Source: Apoderus coryli
Lineage: Eukaryota; Arthropoda; Insecta; Coleoptera; Attelabidae
Assembly (NCBI GenBank): GCA_911728435.2
Contig: OU452200.1
Location: 558,001 to 622,000, forward strand
Length of the DNA stretch: 64,000 nt
Direction: 5' to 3'
The translations under genes and the position numbers were made by a program. Positions 45,938-56,437 of this stretch are shown here, one piece after another. The notes under the pieces are model-generated. The model saw nothing but the letters and a program-made list of their open reading frames with translations. It made no database searches and was not told the DNA's origin. How positions within the stretch are numbered: position 1 is the stretch's first letter; the number at the start of each line of letters is the position of its first letter.

Positions 45938-46490
45938 ATCTATAAGGCAATCATCTGGTTCACCACCTGGCCAAGCTACCTCAACAGCTACAATATGGTA
46001 AAAAAATTTTTGTAAACTTTCTGTTGTACATTCATCCCATATTCAATGATTCTAGCCAAATCACTTGAACTCAAATTTGATGAACTGCATTTTCGTTTGT
46101 TTGGATCCTGCTGTAATCTTTTACGTTTTGCATTTCTTGCATCTTGCGCATATTTGAATATCACACTGATCAACGCAACGGGTCGAATACAATTTTGAAG
46201 TCATTGCAGTAGTTTTCCTGGAGTAGCCTACTCGTAGTATTCCAAATTGTTTTTACAGTTGCTTCTTTATATTCAGTTCCGTCAGCTTTTCTCATATTTA
46301 CCGCATAATCTTTCAATATATTAGCCAAATTATGCAAACTCGTTTCAGCATTCAGTTCCTATTCTCTGGTCGCACAAACCTCGAGAAATATTTTCCATAC
46401 ATATTTTTTTGATTTGATTGTATGTTTTGTAATATTATTAGATATAATATCATTAATTGCATCGTTAGATGCAATACCAAATCTTCGCGA
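45938..46490 (-). mobile_element. Crypton-like recombinase, family 2, N-terminal half
   Basis: Minus strand from 46490: (L)SRRFGIASNDAINDII, NTIKSKKYVWKIFLEV, CATRE then a stop, ETSLHNLANILKDYAVNM, ADGTEYKEATVKTIWN, then RNAKRKRLQQDPNKRKC and SDLARIIEYG; the last readable part (45985-45938) is VAVEVAWPGGEP. The expected first catalytic Arg of AWR is Pro. The start codon is TTG where the other copies have ATG. Sequence similarity stops at 45938, mid catalytic domain. Confidence 0.85.
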
Positions 46491-46715
46491 CAATTTTAAG
46501 TTGTCAGTTTGATTCGATATTGTCAAAAATAAAGGTACTTTCGTGTATATAGAGCAAAAATCACAATTTTTGACAAACCTCGTATACAACTGCTAAAATT
46601 TTATATCTGATGATTGCGTTTTAGGTTTTGGCTCATGCAGAACTTTTTATAAAGAATAACTTTTTTTCGTAAAATTAAAGTTTCCCATATGCCGCCAACT
46701 TACGTAGACACACTG

Positions 46716-47132
46716 TATAATATAGGGTCGTACAAATTTAAAGTAAAACCTTTATTATATATTATTTCTTACATTGAGAATTTTAAAAATGTCCAAAAGA
46801 CACTCTACGAATTTCTAAATATTGTTAACCCTTGCGTTGTGAGTAGGTAGTGTTCTGTGAGAAATGTTTTTCTGTGCTTCTTAAATTCTTAGCAACATTC
46901 ATCAAAACCATAGTTTGCATAGCTCCACCATATAAACTAAATGTCCCAATATAAACTACCATGTTTAACAGGAATTTTAGTGCTGCTATCAGCATAATAG
47001 TGTTGTTGGAGAAATTGATTACATTTTTGACATGTTTTGACGTTTATCTTAATAAATACAGTATTTGTCAAATAACAGAAGTTTTTCTTCGGTCATTCAA
47101 TAACTGAGTTCAAGAAGTCCGTAGGATAAGTA
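46716..47132. other. Nothing recognised
   Basis: AT-rich spacer between the right TIR and the Harbinger-like region. Confidence 0.4.
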
Positions 47133-47950
47133 AGGCTCAATGCACACTGAACAGACGTCAAGCGAGGACGTGGCGCAGACTTAGGTCGCTTCTACGTCTC
47201 TTCTATGTAATTAAATCATTGAGATATATCAATGAATTAAATGGCCCGATGCATATAGAGGCGACGTGGCGCTGTCGACTGCCATCCCGCCCTTGCCATG
47301 TCTCCTTTCAGTCACTCGTGGCGTACACGAATAGACCGACGCCCGACGTCCGTAGACGTAGAAGAGAAGTAGAATGCGAGACGATATTGGATTTAATATT
47401 CAATTTTGTGAGGAAATTGAAAAATATCCATGCCTATACGATCATAGTCGTTCAGATTACTGTAATAGGAGTGCTCACGACCAAGCCTGGCAGAAAATCA
47501 CAAAAAAAATTTGGTGTTGAAGGTAAGTTCCCTCCAATTCGTTGATTTCTTTTCAAGGTCGTATTTTACAAGAGCCAATAAAAACACTCTTGGGACATCC
47601 TGTAAAAATTCTGGAACCGATCTGGATATGTGTTTAATTCACGCATAACGTTGAGTGTTCCACTAGTTTGTCCCTTCTTTAGCCACAACGGATGAACCCA
47701 AAATTGTCTGTTTTTTGCACATTAGCCACGTACACCCAATCCAACATATCTTCATCAGTACTTGAATAATCCATGTTCTAAACCAGTCGGTAACCACGTT
47801 TTAGACAAAACGATGACTCTCCAAACTTCACGTCGGCATTCCACGTACTGACCGAAATTTCTCGTCACTACCTCGCCCCTGCTGTGTGGATTGGCACACG
47901 TCACGTCTCCTTTACGTCCCTGCCCCGTCCTTGCCACGTCATCGCCCTCG
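47133..47950 (+). mobile_element. PIF-Harbinger-like remnant with MADF exon
   Basis: Begins near GGCTCAATGCACAC, a form of terminus common in insect Harbinger elements, followed by GC-rich direct subrepeats such as GAGGACGTGGCG, CTTGCCATGTCTCCTTT and (47920) CCTTGCCACGTCATCGCC. The MADF reading frame lies inside. A matching right end (GTGTGCATTGAGCC) was not found, so the limits are approximate. Confidence 0.5.
47374..47522 (+). pseudogene. MADF-domain exon (Harbinger accessory protein)
   Basis: ATG at 47374 opens MRDDIGFNIQFCEEIEKYP, CLYDHSRSDYCNRSAHDQA, WQKITKK, then one surplus A in the A8 run (47502-47509) shifts the frame; with the shift undone it would read FGVE up to a good donor GAAG|GTAAGT at 47523. 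The pattern Y-P-CLYD...Y-x-N-R...DQAWQKI is a MADF (Myb/SANT-like) DNA-binding domain, the usual partner gene of PIF-Harbinger transposases. The remaining exons were not found. Could alternatively be a sequencing indel in a functional exon. Confidence 0.75.
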
Positions 47951-48952
47951 TCCGTTCATTTTCTTAGATTTTTCAAAGCATTCGACTGTGTAAGTCATAG
48001 CATCCTAATTAATCCCACTGGGATGGTTTAAGTCGTACCTTAGCAACAGAAGTCAGTGTGTGAGGGTCAATGCGGCTGTGTCTTCTTGCAGGCCGATGGA
48101 TTGTGGAGTTCCACAGAGTTCGGTGTTGGGTCCTATTTTGTTTTTGCTATTTATCAACGACGTTACATGCCTAGACATCAGCGGTAAAGTATGTCTCTTT
48201 GCTGATGATACTAGTGTGGCCCGGATAGTGTGGCTCTTCATAGTACCATATCCAAAGACTTAATCACCATGAAATCATGGTGTGACTCTAACCTGTTGTG
48301 CTTGAACACTGCGAAAACTAAATCTGTGTCATATAAAGGTGCGCTGCAGTCTTTTGAACTTAATAATTCCACTATTGACGTTGTTTCTTCTGTGAAGTTT
48401 CTGGGCCTTGTTGTTGACAGCTCCCTGAAGTGGAAGTTGCACATTGATGCGTTATCAAAAAAATTAAGCTCTGCCTGTTTTGCGTTAAGATCAGTTTCCA
48501 AAGAACTTAACTTGTCAACTTCCATAACAGTCTACTTTTCACTCTTCGAATCCCATCTTCGATACGCCCTCTCATTCTGGCGTACATGCTGTCCAACGCA
48601 ATTTGGGCGTATTTTTAAATTACAAAAAAGAGCTATTCGATACTCTCTGAGATTGCACTATAGAGCCCATTGCCAAGACTTCTTCAGAAAATTTAAAATA
48701 CTAACACTACCTTCCTTATTCATATTGGAATCGGTCTGCTTAATCCGCAAACACCTGTCAGATGTCTCTGAAAGACCATTCCATAACTATCTCCTTAGAA
48801 ACGCCGAACATGATCTTTATCTGCCAGTCCCATCCTCCGAATTAATCAAAAGCTCGATTATATACAATGCAAAAAAAATGCACAACCATCTGCCAATGGA
48901 TTTGAATATAAGAAGTTTGCTGGGCTTAGATGTCATGAGGCGTTATCCATAA
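47945..48952 (+). mobile_element. Jockey-type LINE reverse transcriptase, one frameshift
   Basis: Plus strand: SKHSTV-like start, SYLSNRSQCVRVN, DCGVPQSSVLGPILFLLFIN, KVCLFADDTSVAR (FADD catalytic box) up to ~48222; then a +1 shift at 48230 and an uninterrupted 240-codon frame: STISKDLITMKSWCDSN, VKFLGLVVDSSLKWKLHID, HLRYALSFWRTCC, LQKRAIRYSLRL, FKILTLPSLFILESVCLI, ending MRRYP with a stop at 48950. N-terminal RT and endonuclease are missing. One frameshift only, so moderately recent. Confidence 0.9.
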
Positions 48953-49774
48953 TGATTGATAATGATCACTTACTGCTCACCTCATTTCAATTTTTGTAAA
49001 AGGAATGACAAGCTGTCAAAATTATTTTTATTCAAGGTTAGTTTCTCATTTAATTGTCAATCCTATTTGCAACGAGAGATTTAACGAGTGACTGCTACCT
49101 ACATTTTGGCAAAATGAAAACGTATTCAAAAACAGTTTGAAAATAGTCAAAATTCTTCAATTTATCTAGTGCTCGGCTGTAATTTCACTTATTTCTATTT
49201 CTGACAGAACGTTTTCCAATTAAAAACCTAAACACCCTGTAAAATAATATAAAAGACCCAAAAATGTTACAGATCACATTTAATGGAAAATTTACGAGCA
49301 CTTTTCGTCAAAATCATAAATGTTATTGTTCTGCACTTGATGTAATTGCTCATCATACAATACAGCACTAGGCTTTTGATGTGTCTGGTTGCCATTCCAT
49401 ATTGTTTTTCAGGGGTAAAAAAAAAAGGTCACTCTGTCCGTTCGTATACACTTTATTGTTTGGACATTTTGTGGATGGCCTTTTGTTGTTGTTTTCCGCA
49501 AATTTCAATGTGAGATGACATTTTCAAATCGTAATAATGGTAATTATACACAAAACGCGGGTTGGAATCGACTATTCCAGTGATCCAGAGGTCCTTAGAA
49601 TGTGTAGCAACACGTTTGTTTATTTGAAATTTTTTTGACAGTTCTAACAACCAATCAAATTTTGTCATTTTGTGGAATATGAAACAATTTCACCCAATCA
49701 TGTCAACATTACAGTGATAATTGCATTCACTATTAAGTTTGACAACTTAATTCCAAATATATTTCAAATTCTCA
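48953..49774. other. Intergenic, nothing recognised
   Basis: AT-rich; AAACACCCTGTAAAATA at about 49237 resembles a CAGGGTGTTT end. Small frames unassigned. Confidence 0.4.
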
Positions 49775-49943
49775 CGTTTTGGCAATGCGAATGTTCAAAG
49801 TATAAATGCGCTAATCAAAGAAAAAATTCCCAGAAATACAACCTACAGTCACAAATATATTTGGGGAATATTTATGGAATTTTGCTGCGAACGAGAATAT
49901 GAATTGAGTCCCTCGGACATTGACAAATGCCTCATAATTTTAT
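49775..49943 (+). mobile_element. Crypton-like N-terminal domain, third lineage
   Basis: Plus strand: RFGNANVQSINALIKEKIP, RNTTYSHKYIWGIFMEFC, CEREYELSPSDIDKCLIIL, stop at 49941-49943. It aligns position by position with the start of family 2 (RFGIASNDAIND...IPKNTIKSKKYVWKIFLEFC, ATREYEL) but shares only about half of the residues, so it is a separate subfamily. The recombinase domain is absent. Confidence 0.72.
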
Positions 49944-51199
49944 GACAAGTTTCTCAAAAACTTCATTTATATAGATACATACAGAGTGTACCACCGAGAT
50001 CAGCATATATCTATATACAACGTGATTCACAGACTGAGAGACAAACAGACATTTAAAAAATGCATATTTACCACGATGACGGAACTCTGCAAACCAATTG
50101 AGCATTGTCTTCTGTGGTGGTGCCTCTTTACCAGTAGATGAGCGAAGCGATTTAATGCATTCTTGTGGAGTACGGCTTTTATGAGAGATCGTAAAAAAAT
50201 CTAACGAAAACCTTTACGAGTAATTTTTGACAAATTTACCATCATAAGATGTGAAAATGTATGAGTTTATGGGTCTCATCATTAATTGTTTAACGTGAGC
50301 TGTTTTTTGGAACAGGACAGATTCTTGCAGTATTGCAGCTTCAAGAAAAATATAATAAAAATGATATGATTGGGTGTGACAAGGTTTGCGGCTCGAGGAT
50401 TGGTGTTGACAACATAAATCTGTGAGTTGGAATAATTCATACTCGTTAGCGAGTGAATGCTGATCATCATGAATATCTTCAATAGAAAAAAATTGAAAGT
50501 TTAATAAGCACAGAATTTAACCTTATTATTCTAAAGTTCGCCCCAAATCTCCACTGTGTTTTTCTACAAAATCTTTGATAAAAGAACGCAGCATTTTGTT
50601 TTGTAAGGAAAATTATGCAAAACCTCTCCAAACAACATAAATAACAATAATTACGCCGATAATCCCAGCGAACGGTAAAGCAACAGTCACAAGGGACCTT
50701 CATTAGAGGTAAATATTAAGCGGGGTTGAGTTTGAAATTAGATAGGAGTAGGTCCGTGACCGGAAAGCTAATTTTTTTCTGAAAAGAATATAATTCTAAA
50801 CTGCCGCTTGTGTTTGTTATTAAGGAAGCTTGCGTCCACACATTAATTAACTCGGTATATTTTTAGGCGAGAGCGTTAATTGTACAAAAACAAATAGCAA
50901 TTAGGGAACGTTTTTCGTGGTTTTGAGAATTACAACGATATACCAGAAATTTGCAAAATAAAGTTACGTATCCTGTTTTTGCAAATATAAAAAAAATACA
51001 CGTACTGGGTGTTCCAGTAATAAAAAATAAATAATAAAACGTAATTTATTGGTACAAGACCCCAAAGGGCCATTCACCGAAGTCCTTCAGCCTATACAAC
51101 ATTTAAATTAATAATATAAAATGTTTATTACATATTAAACGAATATTGCAAAACAAATATATTTTCAAAGAAAAAATAATAAATCAAAATAGATTTTTG
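49944..51199. other. Intergenic with one dispersed repeat
   Basis: AT-rich. 50424-50476 repeats the 28.28-kb unit. TACTGGGTGTTCCAG at 51005 is TE-end-like. The 74-codon minus frame at 50479-50703 is unassigned. Confidence 0.45.
50424..50476 (+). repeat. Short dispersed repeat, copy B
   Basis: GAGTTGGAATAATTCATACT CGTTAGCGAGTGAAT then TGATCATCATGAATA; same unit as 28278-28330 with a handful of changes. Confidence 0.7.
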
Positions 51200-52170
51200 G
51201 AAACACTAGAAGGGCTGTCTACATGCCAAACGACATTCGGGAAGAGTGTCATTAAGGATAGTTTCTTAGGTCTTGATTAGGTCCTGCATGATAGCGTCTG
51301 ATACAGTATAGGTCCTAAAATAGAGCCCTGGGGAACACCGCAGGACATTTTGCCACTGAAAGATTCTCCCTTAGATGTTCGGCAATATGGAGATTGTACA
51401 TTGACCCTCGGCAACAGTTAAGGTAAAGTGGATGGCCATATTATAGATGTGGTCTGCAAATCGACTTATAGATAGATTCAAACTGATTTTGAGGTAGATT
51501 AACCTTCGTTCTTCAATGTTAAGCCCTTGAAACAATTAGCTCTTGATAAAACGCGTTTCCTGATGCGATTAGTATTATCTTTAATGTTCAGTTTGTGGTC
51601 CAAGGTAAAGGTCAAATACTTGACCCACGTCTTCGGGATTATGCTAGTATTTTCTAAGTTAATTGTTGGAGAAGCATTAGTGATGGTTGAGAAAATTGAA
51701 CATGTTTGCAATGGTCGTTGGTAAATTCTTTCCATGTGAAATGATAGCGAACTGAAGTCCGTAGACAGATTGACAAACGAAGACAGGAAAAGCATCGAAG
51801 CAGTATATATTGTACAGAGTTTGCGATAATATTGATCCTTGAGGGACACCCTGATATGCTGAAATACCTTGTGAAAATGAAGAATTAATTTTTATTTGTG
51901 GATAATTCTCGTCCTAATTTATGTAGCAATCTTTGTTCGTTTTAGGACATAGAGAAACTACAGTTTTTGTTTCTTTAGCGACGTTTTGCAATATTTAATT
52001 GCATCTTCAGGCCTCGAAACTAGTCAAATTTTTAAACAAAAGTAGCAGGAATTGAGGTATGTTTAAAATAAAAAGTCTGTTCAATAATCCTTGTTGCCAC
52101 ACACTGTCAAATGCTTTGATAATATCAAGTAGAACTGCTGCAGATTTGTTTTGGGTCGACCGTACAGCCT
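51200..52170 (-). mobile_element. Jockey-type LINE reverse transcriptase pieces
   Basis: Minus strand from 52165: STQNKSAAVLLDIIKAFDSV (first catalytic block). 51870-51760: AYQGVPQGSILSQTLYNIY. 51650-51499: KTWVKYLTFTLDHKLNIKDN, RIRKRVLSRANCFKGLTLK. Further down, 51425-51290: RVNVQSPYCRTSKGESFSG, CGVPQGSILGPILY, a second GVPQGS motif, so at least two copies of related LINEs are joined head to tail. No YADD box was found. All frames broken. Confidence 0.82.
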
Positions 52171-53589
52171 GGACATTGGAAACAAATATTGGGGTGTTCC
52201 AAATTTAATAGGAAACAGAAATCTTGCTTTTTTGTTACTTCCAAAAACATTTCTGCGATAAATAGCGCTCATTGTGTTCATTTTAATGAAATATTCACCA
52301 TAAACCTCTTTATTACTTGACAGTTCTTTGATAATGCAATTCTCTTTTAAAAATCCTGGGCTATATTCATACGTAACTAGTCATATGTGGATTTTAATTC
52401 TCAAAAAGAATTACTAAGCAAAAAGCTTTGTCTAATATAAATGGTATTTCATAGAGAGATTCCTATTATTAGGCTTATAATAAAAAAATAAAAAACTATA
52501 ATCTGTTGTAGAGAACCATATTCAACTGTGTAGAGATAATTTAATAATTTCATATCCATCCTGGTTTATATCTATTGTAGATAGGCACAACTATGGTACT
52601 CTGACGAGCTTGTTACGGTTAATTTTTATCTTAAAGTAAAACAGAAAATATTTATTAAATAATTATTTAAAAGTTTTTAAAAATAAAATGTTACTACTTA
52701 TAGTGGAGCCATCGTAAATCTTTTTCTTGAGTCCAGGACATGAATTGTTGTAATACTTTGGGTATTTGATAGAATTCGTGCGGATGTAATGTAATTTTAA
52801 TGATATCTGGTCTAGGAACGATCATTACCAATAGTTGCAGTCTAACATCGAATCTGTAACAATATCGCTAACGTTAAAAGTTAACTATCTGAACATCTTG
52901 ATGGGCGTTATGCGTTTCAAGTCGTTATGAGTTACCTTTTTGTGTTTGTTGTCATATTTCCTTATCAGTTGGTTTGTTTAGTTGGTTTCAGGATGGTAAG
53001 ACCCTATAGACTTACTAGGCTACTAAGGGATGTGCCTTGGTTTCGGCCTAAACCAGTTTTACACTCGATGGAGAACTCTGGTGCTCTCGCAGTGGAGTTT
53101 TCTTGGACTTTGTCGTTATTAACTTTATGCTAATAACTTACCCCGATTTTGACACTTTTTACCGATTTATAGACACTTTGTTTTTGGTAGGAATTCTTAT
53201 AGCACTGGTTGAGTATTGAAACTTATGTTTTTGTTTATTATTGGCTCTGTTCTAGCGTTTATTTGCTGTTGTAAGACTGCTGACCACTTTGTTTTGACCG
53301 TTCGCATAAACACCGCCGTTTAATTTTATAGCACTTTTAAACAGTATATTGTAACCGCCCCTTTTTCTCCATTGGATAAAAGCTAGACCTACAAGGCCAC
53401 CGACGCACCAAGCTAATAAGTGAATAATTAGGTCCAACCATTTTAATTGTTGTTTGAATTTTCTTTATTAAAAATTTAAGCGTCACAAGCAAAACAAATT
53501 CGTCAGTATCTGTCTATGCAGCTCTGGTGGTGTGTAGGAATCTGACAGGCAAGACTTCGGGCTGTAAACCCAAAATACTGCAGTGGATG
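52171..53589. other. Intergenic, no gene assigned
   Basis: AT-rich. A 61-codon minus frame at 53252-53437 (DLIIHLLAWCVGGLVG, then basic) is hydrophobic then basic but has no family match that I can name. No splice or repeat structure was found. Confidence 0.4.
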
Positions 53590-54318
53590 TACATCATGAT
53601 TGTGGTACCTCAATCTAAGGCACAACAAAGTACTATCAAATGATTTAGAGACGCCTCCAAAACTAATAAAGGCACAGGAGCAGGAGTATTCTGGCCTGGC
53701 ACCAAATACTCAGAATCAATGGGAATGTACCCCAGCGTCTTCAAAGTTGAAATTTAGGCAATCAATACAGTTTAACCTGGACAGAAACTATCGGAAATGC
53801 GACAGTCCGATCCACTCTGATAGATAGGCGGTCATGTTAGCGATGTCATCAGCTCGAAACTGGTGTGCGAATACTCCTAACTCCTAGCAAGGAAAACGAA
53901 GTTTCCTAAAAAAGGGGTGTCAACCACTTTTATAGAGCCTAAACCTAAACCGTGCTGCGCCTTATGGGAAAACACATACAAGGAGACGTTCAGAATTAAG
54001 GAGGAAAAGGACAGAGCAATACTATGGCAAAATCTTCTATACACTCCAAGAAATACCTTGGAAACTTCAATCATGAAAGATCCAAAATCTATTTAGATCT
54101 CAGTAAGAACGGGCTACGTATTCTTACAAGACATTGTCGCCTTAGGAAACATATGGCAAGATTAGGCCTAGAAGAGAGCGACGAATGCAGATTCTGTAGG
54201 GAGCAGGAAGAACCTCCTGATCACCTAGCTATCAGAACCCAATGCAAGGAACACTTAGGGCATGAAATCGTGCAAGATGGAGACGTGTTCTCCATGAAAT
54301 TACGTTCAGAATTTTAAT
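53590..54318 (+). mobile_element. I/R1-type LINE fragment with RNase H
   Basis: Plus strand: SKTNKGTGAGVFWPGTKYS, ESMGMYPSVFKVEI then a stop where the family has Tyr; this is the RNase H start (D-x-SK...GAGV...E-I-x-AI). After decayed sequence, LSKNGLRILTRHCRLRKHMA, RLGLEESDECRFCREQEE, PPDHLAI, the C-terminal zinc-knuckle (C-x2-C...H) that follows RNase H in these LINEs, with a stop at 54315. One deletion inside the LRILTGxLTGHCRLRKHM motif. Confidence 0.82.
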
Positions 54319-54902
54319 AAATTTAAATGTAAGTACTCCACTGATTGAGACGGACTAAGTTTTTGAACAGAATTTTAATTTTATTTATTTTCCCAACATA
54401 CAAATTAAGTATTCCATCATAATAATAGCTTCAAAGTTCCATGAACTCTCTCCATCTCCATCTTTCTACAAACTAACTTTTTCTTCAACGTTGTTAATTT
54501 TTTTTTGTGCTCTACGCCTTAATTAAAACAATAATTATAATAGCGCAATTAATAACGGAAGCTGGGAACGCTTGTCGCGCCATAAATATGGGGCGAATAG
54601 TATTATGAAAGCATGGCGAATAAGAATGAGAGACTCAAGTTTCCTTTTTGCCAGTTTTTAATGGTAATTGCCGGGGTATATATTATAATATGCACGTGGA
54701 TGGTTCTAAATGTTGCAAGCTAAGGTTTTAGTTTTGTACTCTTTTTATGTAGATGTTCGTAATTTAGCTGTGTTGACTCTATTTGCTATCTACAACTTCT
54801 AGGTACAAATGCAAATCCATTTATATGCCATATAAATGCAATGAAATATGTGACCTATAGGTAAATCTTTGTAAAAAACTGATTAACTTGTAACCATTAA
54901 TT
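54319..54902. other. Intergenic, nothing recognised
   Basis: AT-rich spacer without TE protein motif. Confidence 0.4.
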
Positions 54903-55065
54903 TCAAGTTATAGACCAATTTCGTGTTTTTCTAAAGTTTATGAATTTGTGCTCCATGATATTATTATGAGCCATGTTAGGCGTCAGATTTCATCGGGACA
55001 ACTTGGCTTTTTCCCGGTCGTTCTACGTCAACTAATTTATTGGTTTTTAACTGAGCGAATGTATC
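54903..55065 (+). mobile_element. Jockey-type LINE RT fingers scrap
   Basis: SYRPISCFSKVYEFVLHDII, MSHVRRQISSGQLGFFP, then with a shift GRSTSTNLLVFN. This is the NYRPIS...Q-GF-x-GRST block of Jockey RTs. Rest missing. Confidence 0.75.
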
Positions 55066-56437
55066 CCTAAAAAAGATTTTTACCTTTATCACCTCTCTAA
55101 GTGAAAAGCGCCATAAAATATTCACAAAAGCCGAAAAATAGAAATAAAACACACCGTTGAGTTATGTGTATGAGAATGTTGTCTGGAAAGTTTTTAAGTT
55201 CAAAAAGTTGTTCAATGCGTTTTATATTATTTGCAAAAAAAAACAACATTTTGAGAGTATATTTTCTATACAAAATTGCTTGAGATAGACGATAATATAA
55301 TTAAATTTTAGAATTTGCCAAATATTGAAGACAAAAAATAACATATAGTCCTATATCCAAATTTTGGTTCCTCTCAAGGTCATAGGTCCTCTGCGCACGA
55401 TGTCAACGTCAAATGTCAAACACTATACATTAACGTCAAATGTCATCAAAAGCGGTGGTGTCACCTTTCTACCGCCATGTTGGGGGTGTCAGATACGGAA
55501 CCTCCAGGTATTACCCAAGCGGCATTACATTATAAAAGAGCATCGCATACAAATAAATAAATTGCATCAAAAATATTTTTATTGCTTTAACTTACCATAA
55601 ACAACACTCGCACGTCAAAACGTTCTGTCAAATGTCAATCTTCAAGTTGGCGATTCTCAATACATAAATACCAATCCTCGTATGCTGAAAATAACCCATT
55701 GGTGATGAGAAATAGTCCGCAAAATAAAATTATACAAATTTTTTCGCTTCATAATAGATCCCCAGGCATCGTTTGCTGCTCGACAGTGTGAGACGAATAT
55801 CTAAGAGAGATATTTTCTGTCATTTTCCGGAGCTTTTATTGCATTTTTATTCATGAAAATGTTTTTAAAAACATCGCCGAGACTACGAGACGCATGCATA
55901 GGACCATTTTTTACTTAGTGAGACCTATGTACAATAATATGTTGACGATGTTGTATGACGAATAATAATAGGAAGGGAAAAGAGGTTTAACTGAAAAAAA
56001 CTTTAAAGGAAACTTCAAATTTGGAGATCTGTCCACGCTGTAATTTCGAAAATATGTACACTCAACGTGAATCACCCTGTGTTAAATGTAATCGGCTAAC
56101 TAAAGCTGTGTGCCGTTTCTAGATGTAAAGTTTCTTATATATGTATTGGAAAAGCAATAGGAAAAAGAGTGTCCACTGGGATAAGGAAAATATTTAGTCG
56201 CAAAACGGGCGAGAAGTCGTACGAGAAAAATTTTCAATTCGTTTATATGAGGAAATTTTCCAGATGCAGTTTGTAAAATGTTATTAGTCGGGAGCCATTG
56301 GGAAATATCATGTAACTTTGAGCACTTTTAGTTTTGGTTACTTACTAGAAATATTCCTCGGCATTTATTCTCGATTATGAAGAGAAAAAACGGTCTGGGT
56401 ATGGCAAAATAACTTGACGTCAAGTCAAGGTTTAAAA
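55066..56437. other. Intergenic with MITE-like motifs
   Basis: ACGTCAAATGTCA occurs at 55406 and 55433 and TGTCAAATGTCAA at 55627, the TGACATTTGAC-type motif frequent at ends of insect MITEs. CGTGAATCACCCTGTG at 56068 is another TE-end-like motif. No gene recognised. Confidence 0.4.

Larger units (their letters stand above)
40417..46715 (+). mobile_element. Tc1/mariner-like element bounded by 39-bp TIRs, with nested insertions
   Basis: Left end 40417 CAGTGTGTCTACGGAAG, TTGGCGGCATATAGGAAAC; right end (reverse) CAGTGTGTCTACGTAAG, TTGGCGGCATATGGGAAAC. The 39-bp arms differ at two positions, and each is flanked by TA, the target duplication of this superfamily. A transposase piece (40680-40840) lies near the left end in + orientation. 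The 6.3 kb between includes a long-TIR element, a 170-bp tandem repeat and a Crypton fragment, so most of the interior is later insertion. Alternatively the ends belong to two separate solo copies in opposite orientation. Confidence 0.65.

Noticed and set aside
53252..53437. Small membrane protein on the minus strand
   Set aside because: One hydrophobic run only, no start context or neighbours to support it; left as unassigned sequence.
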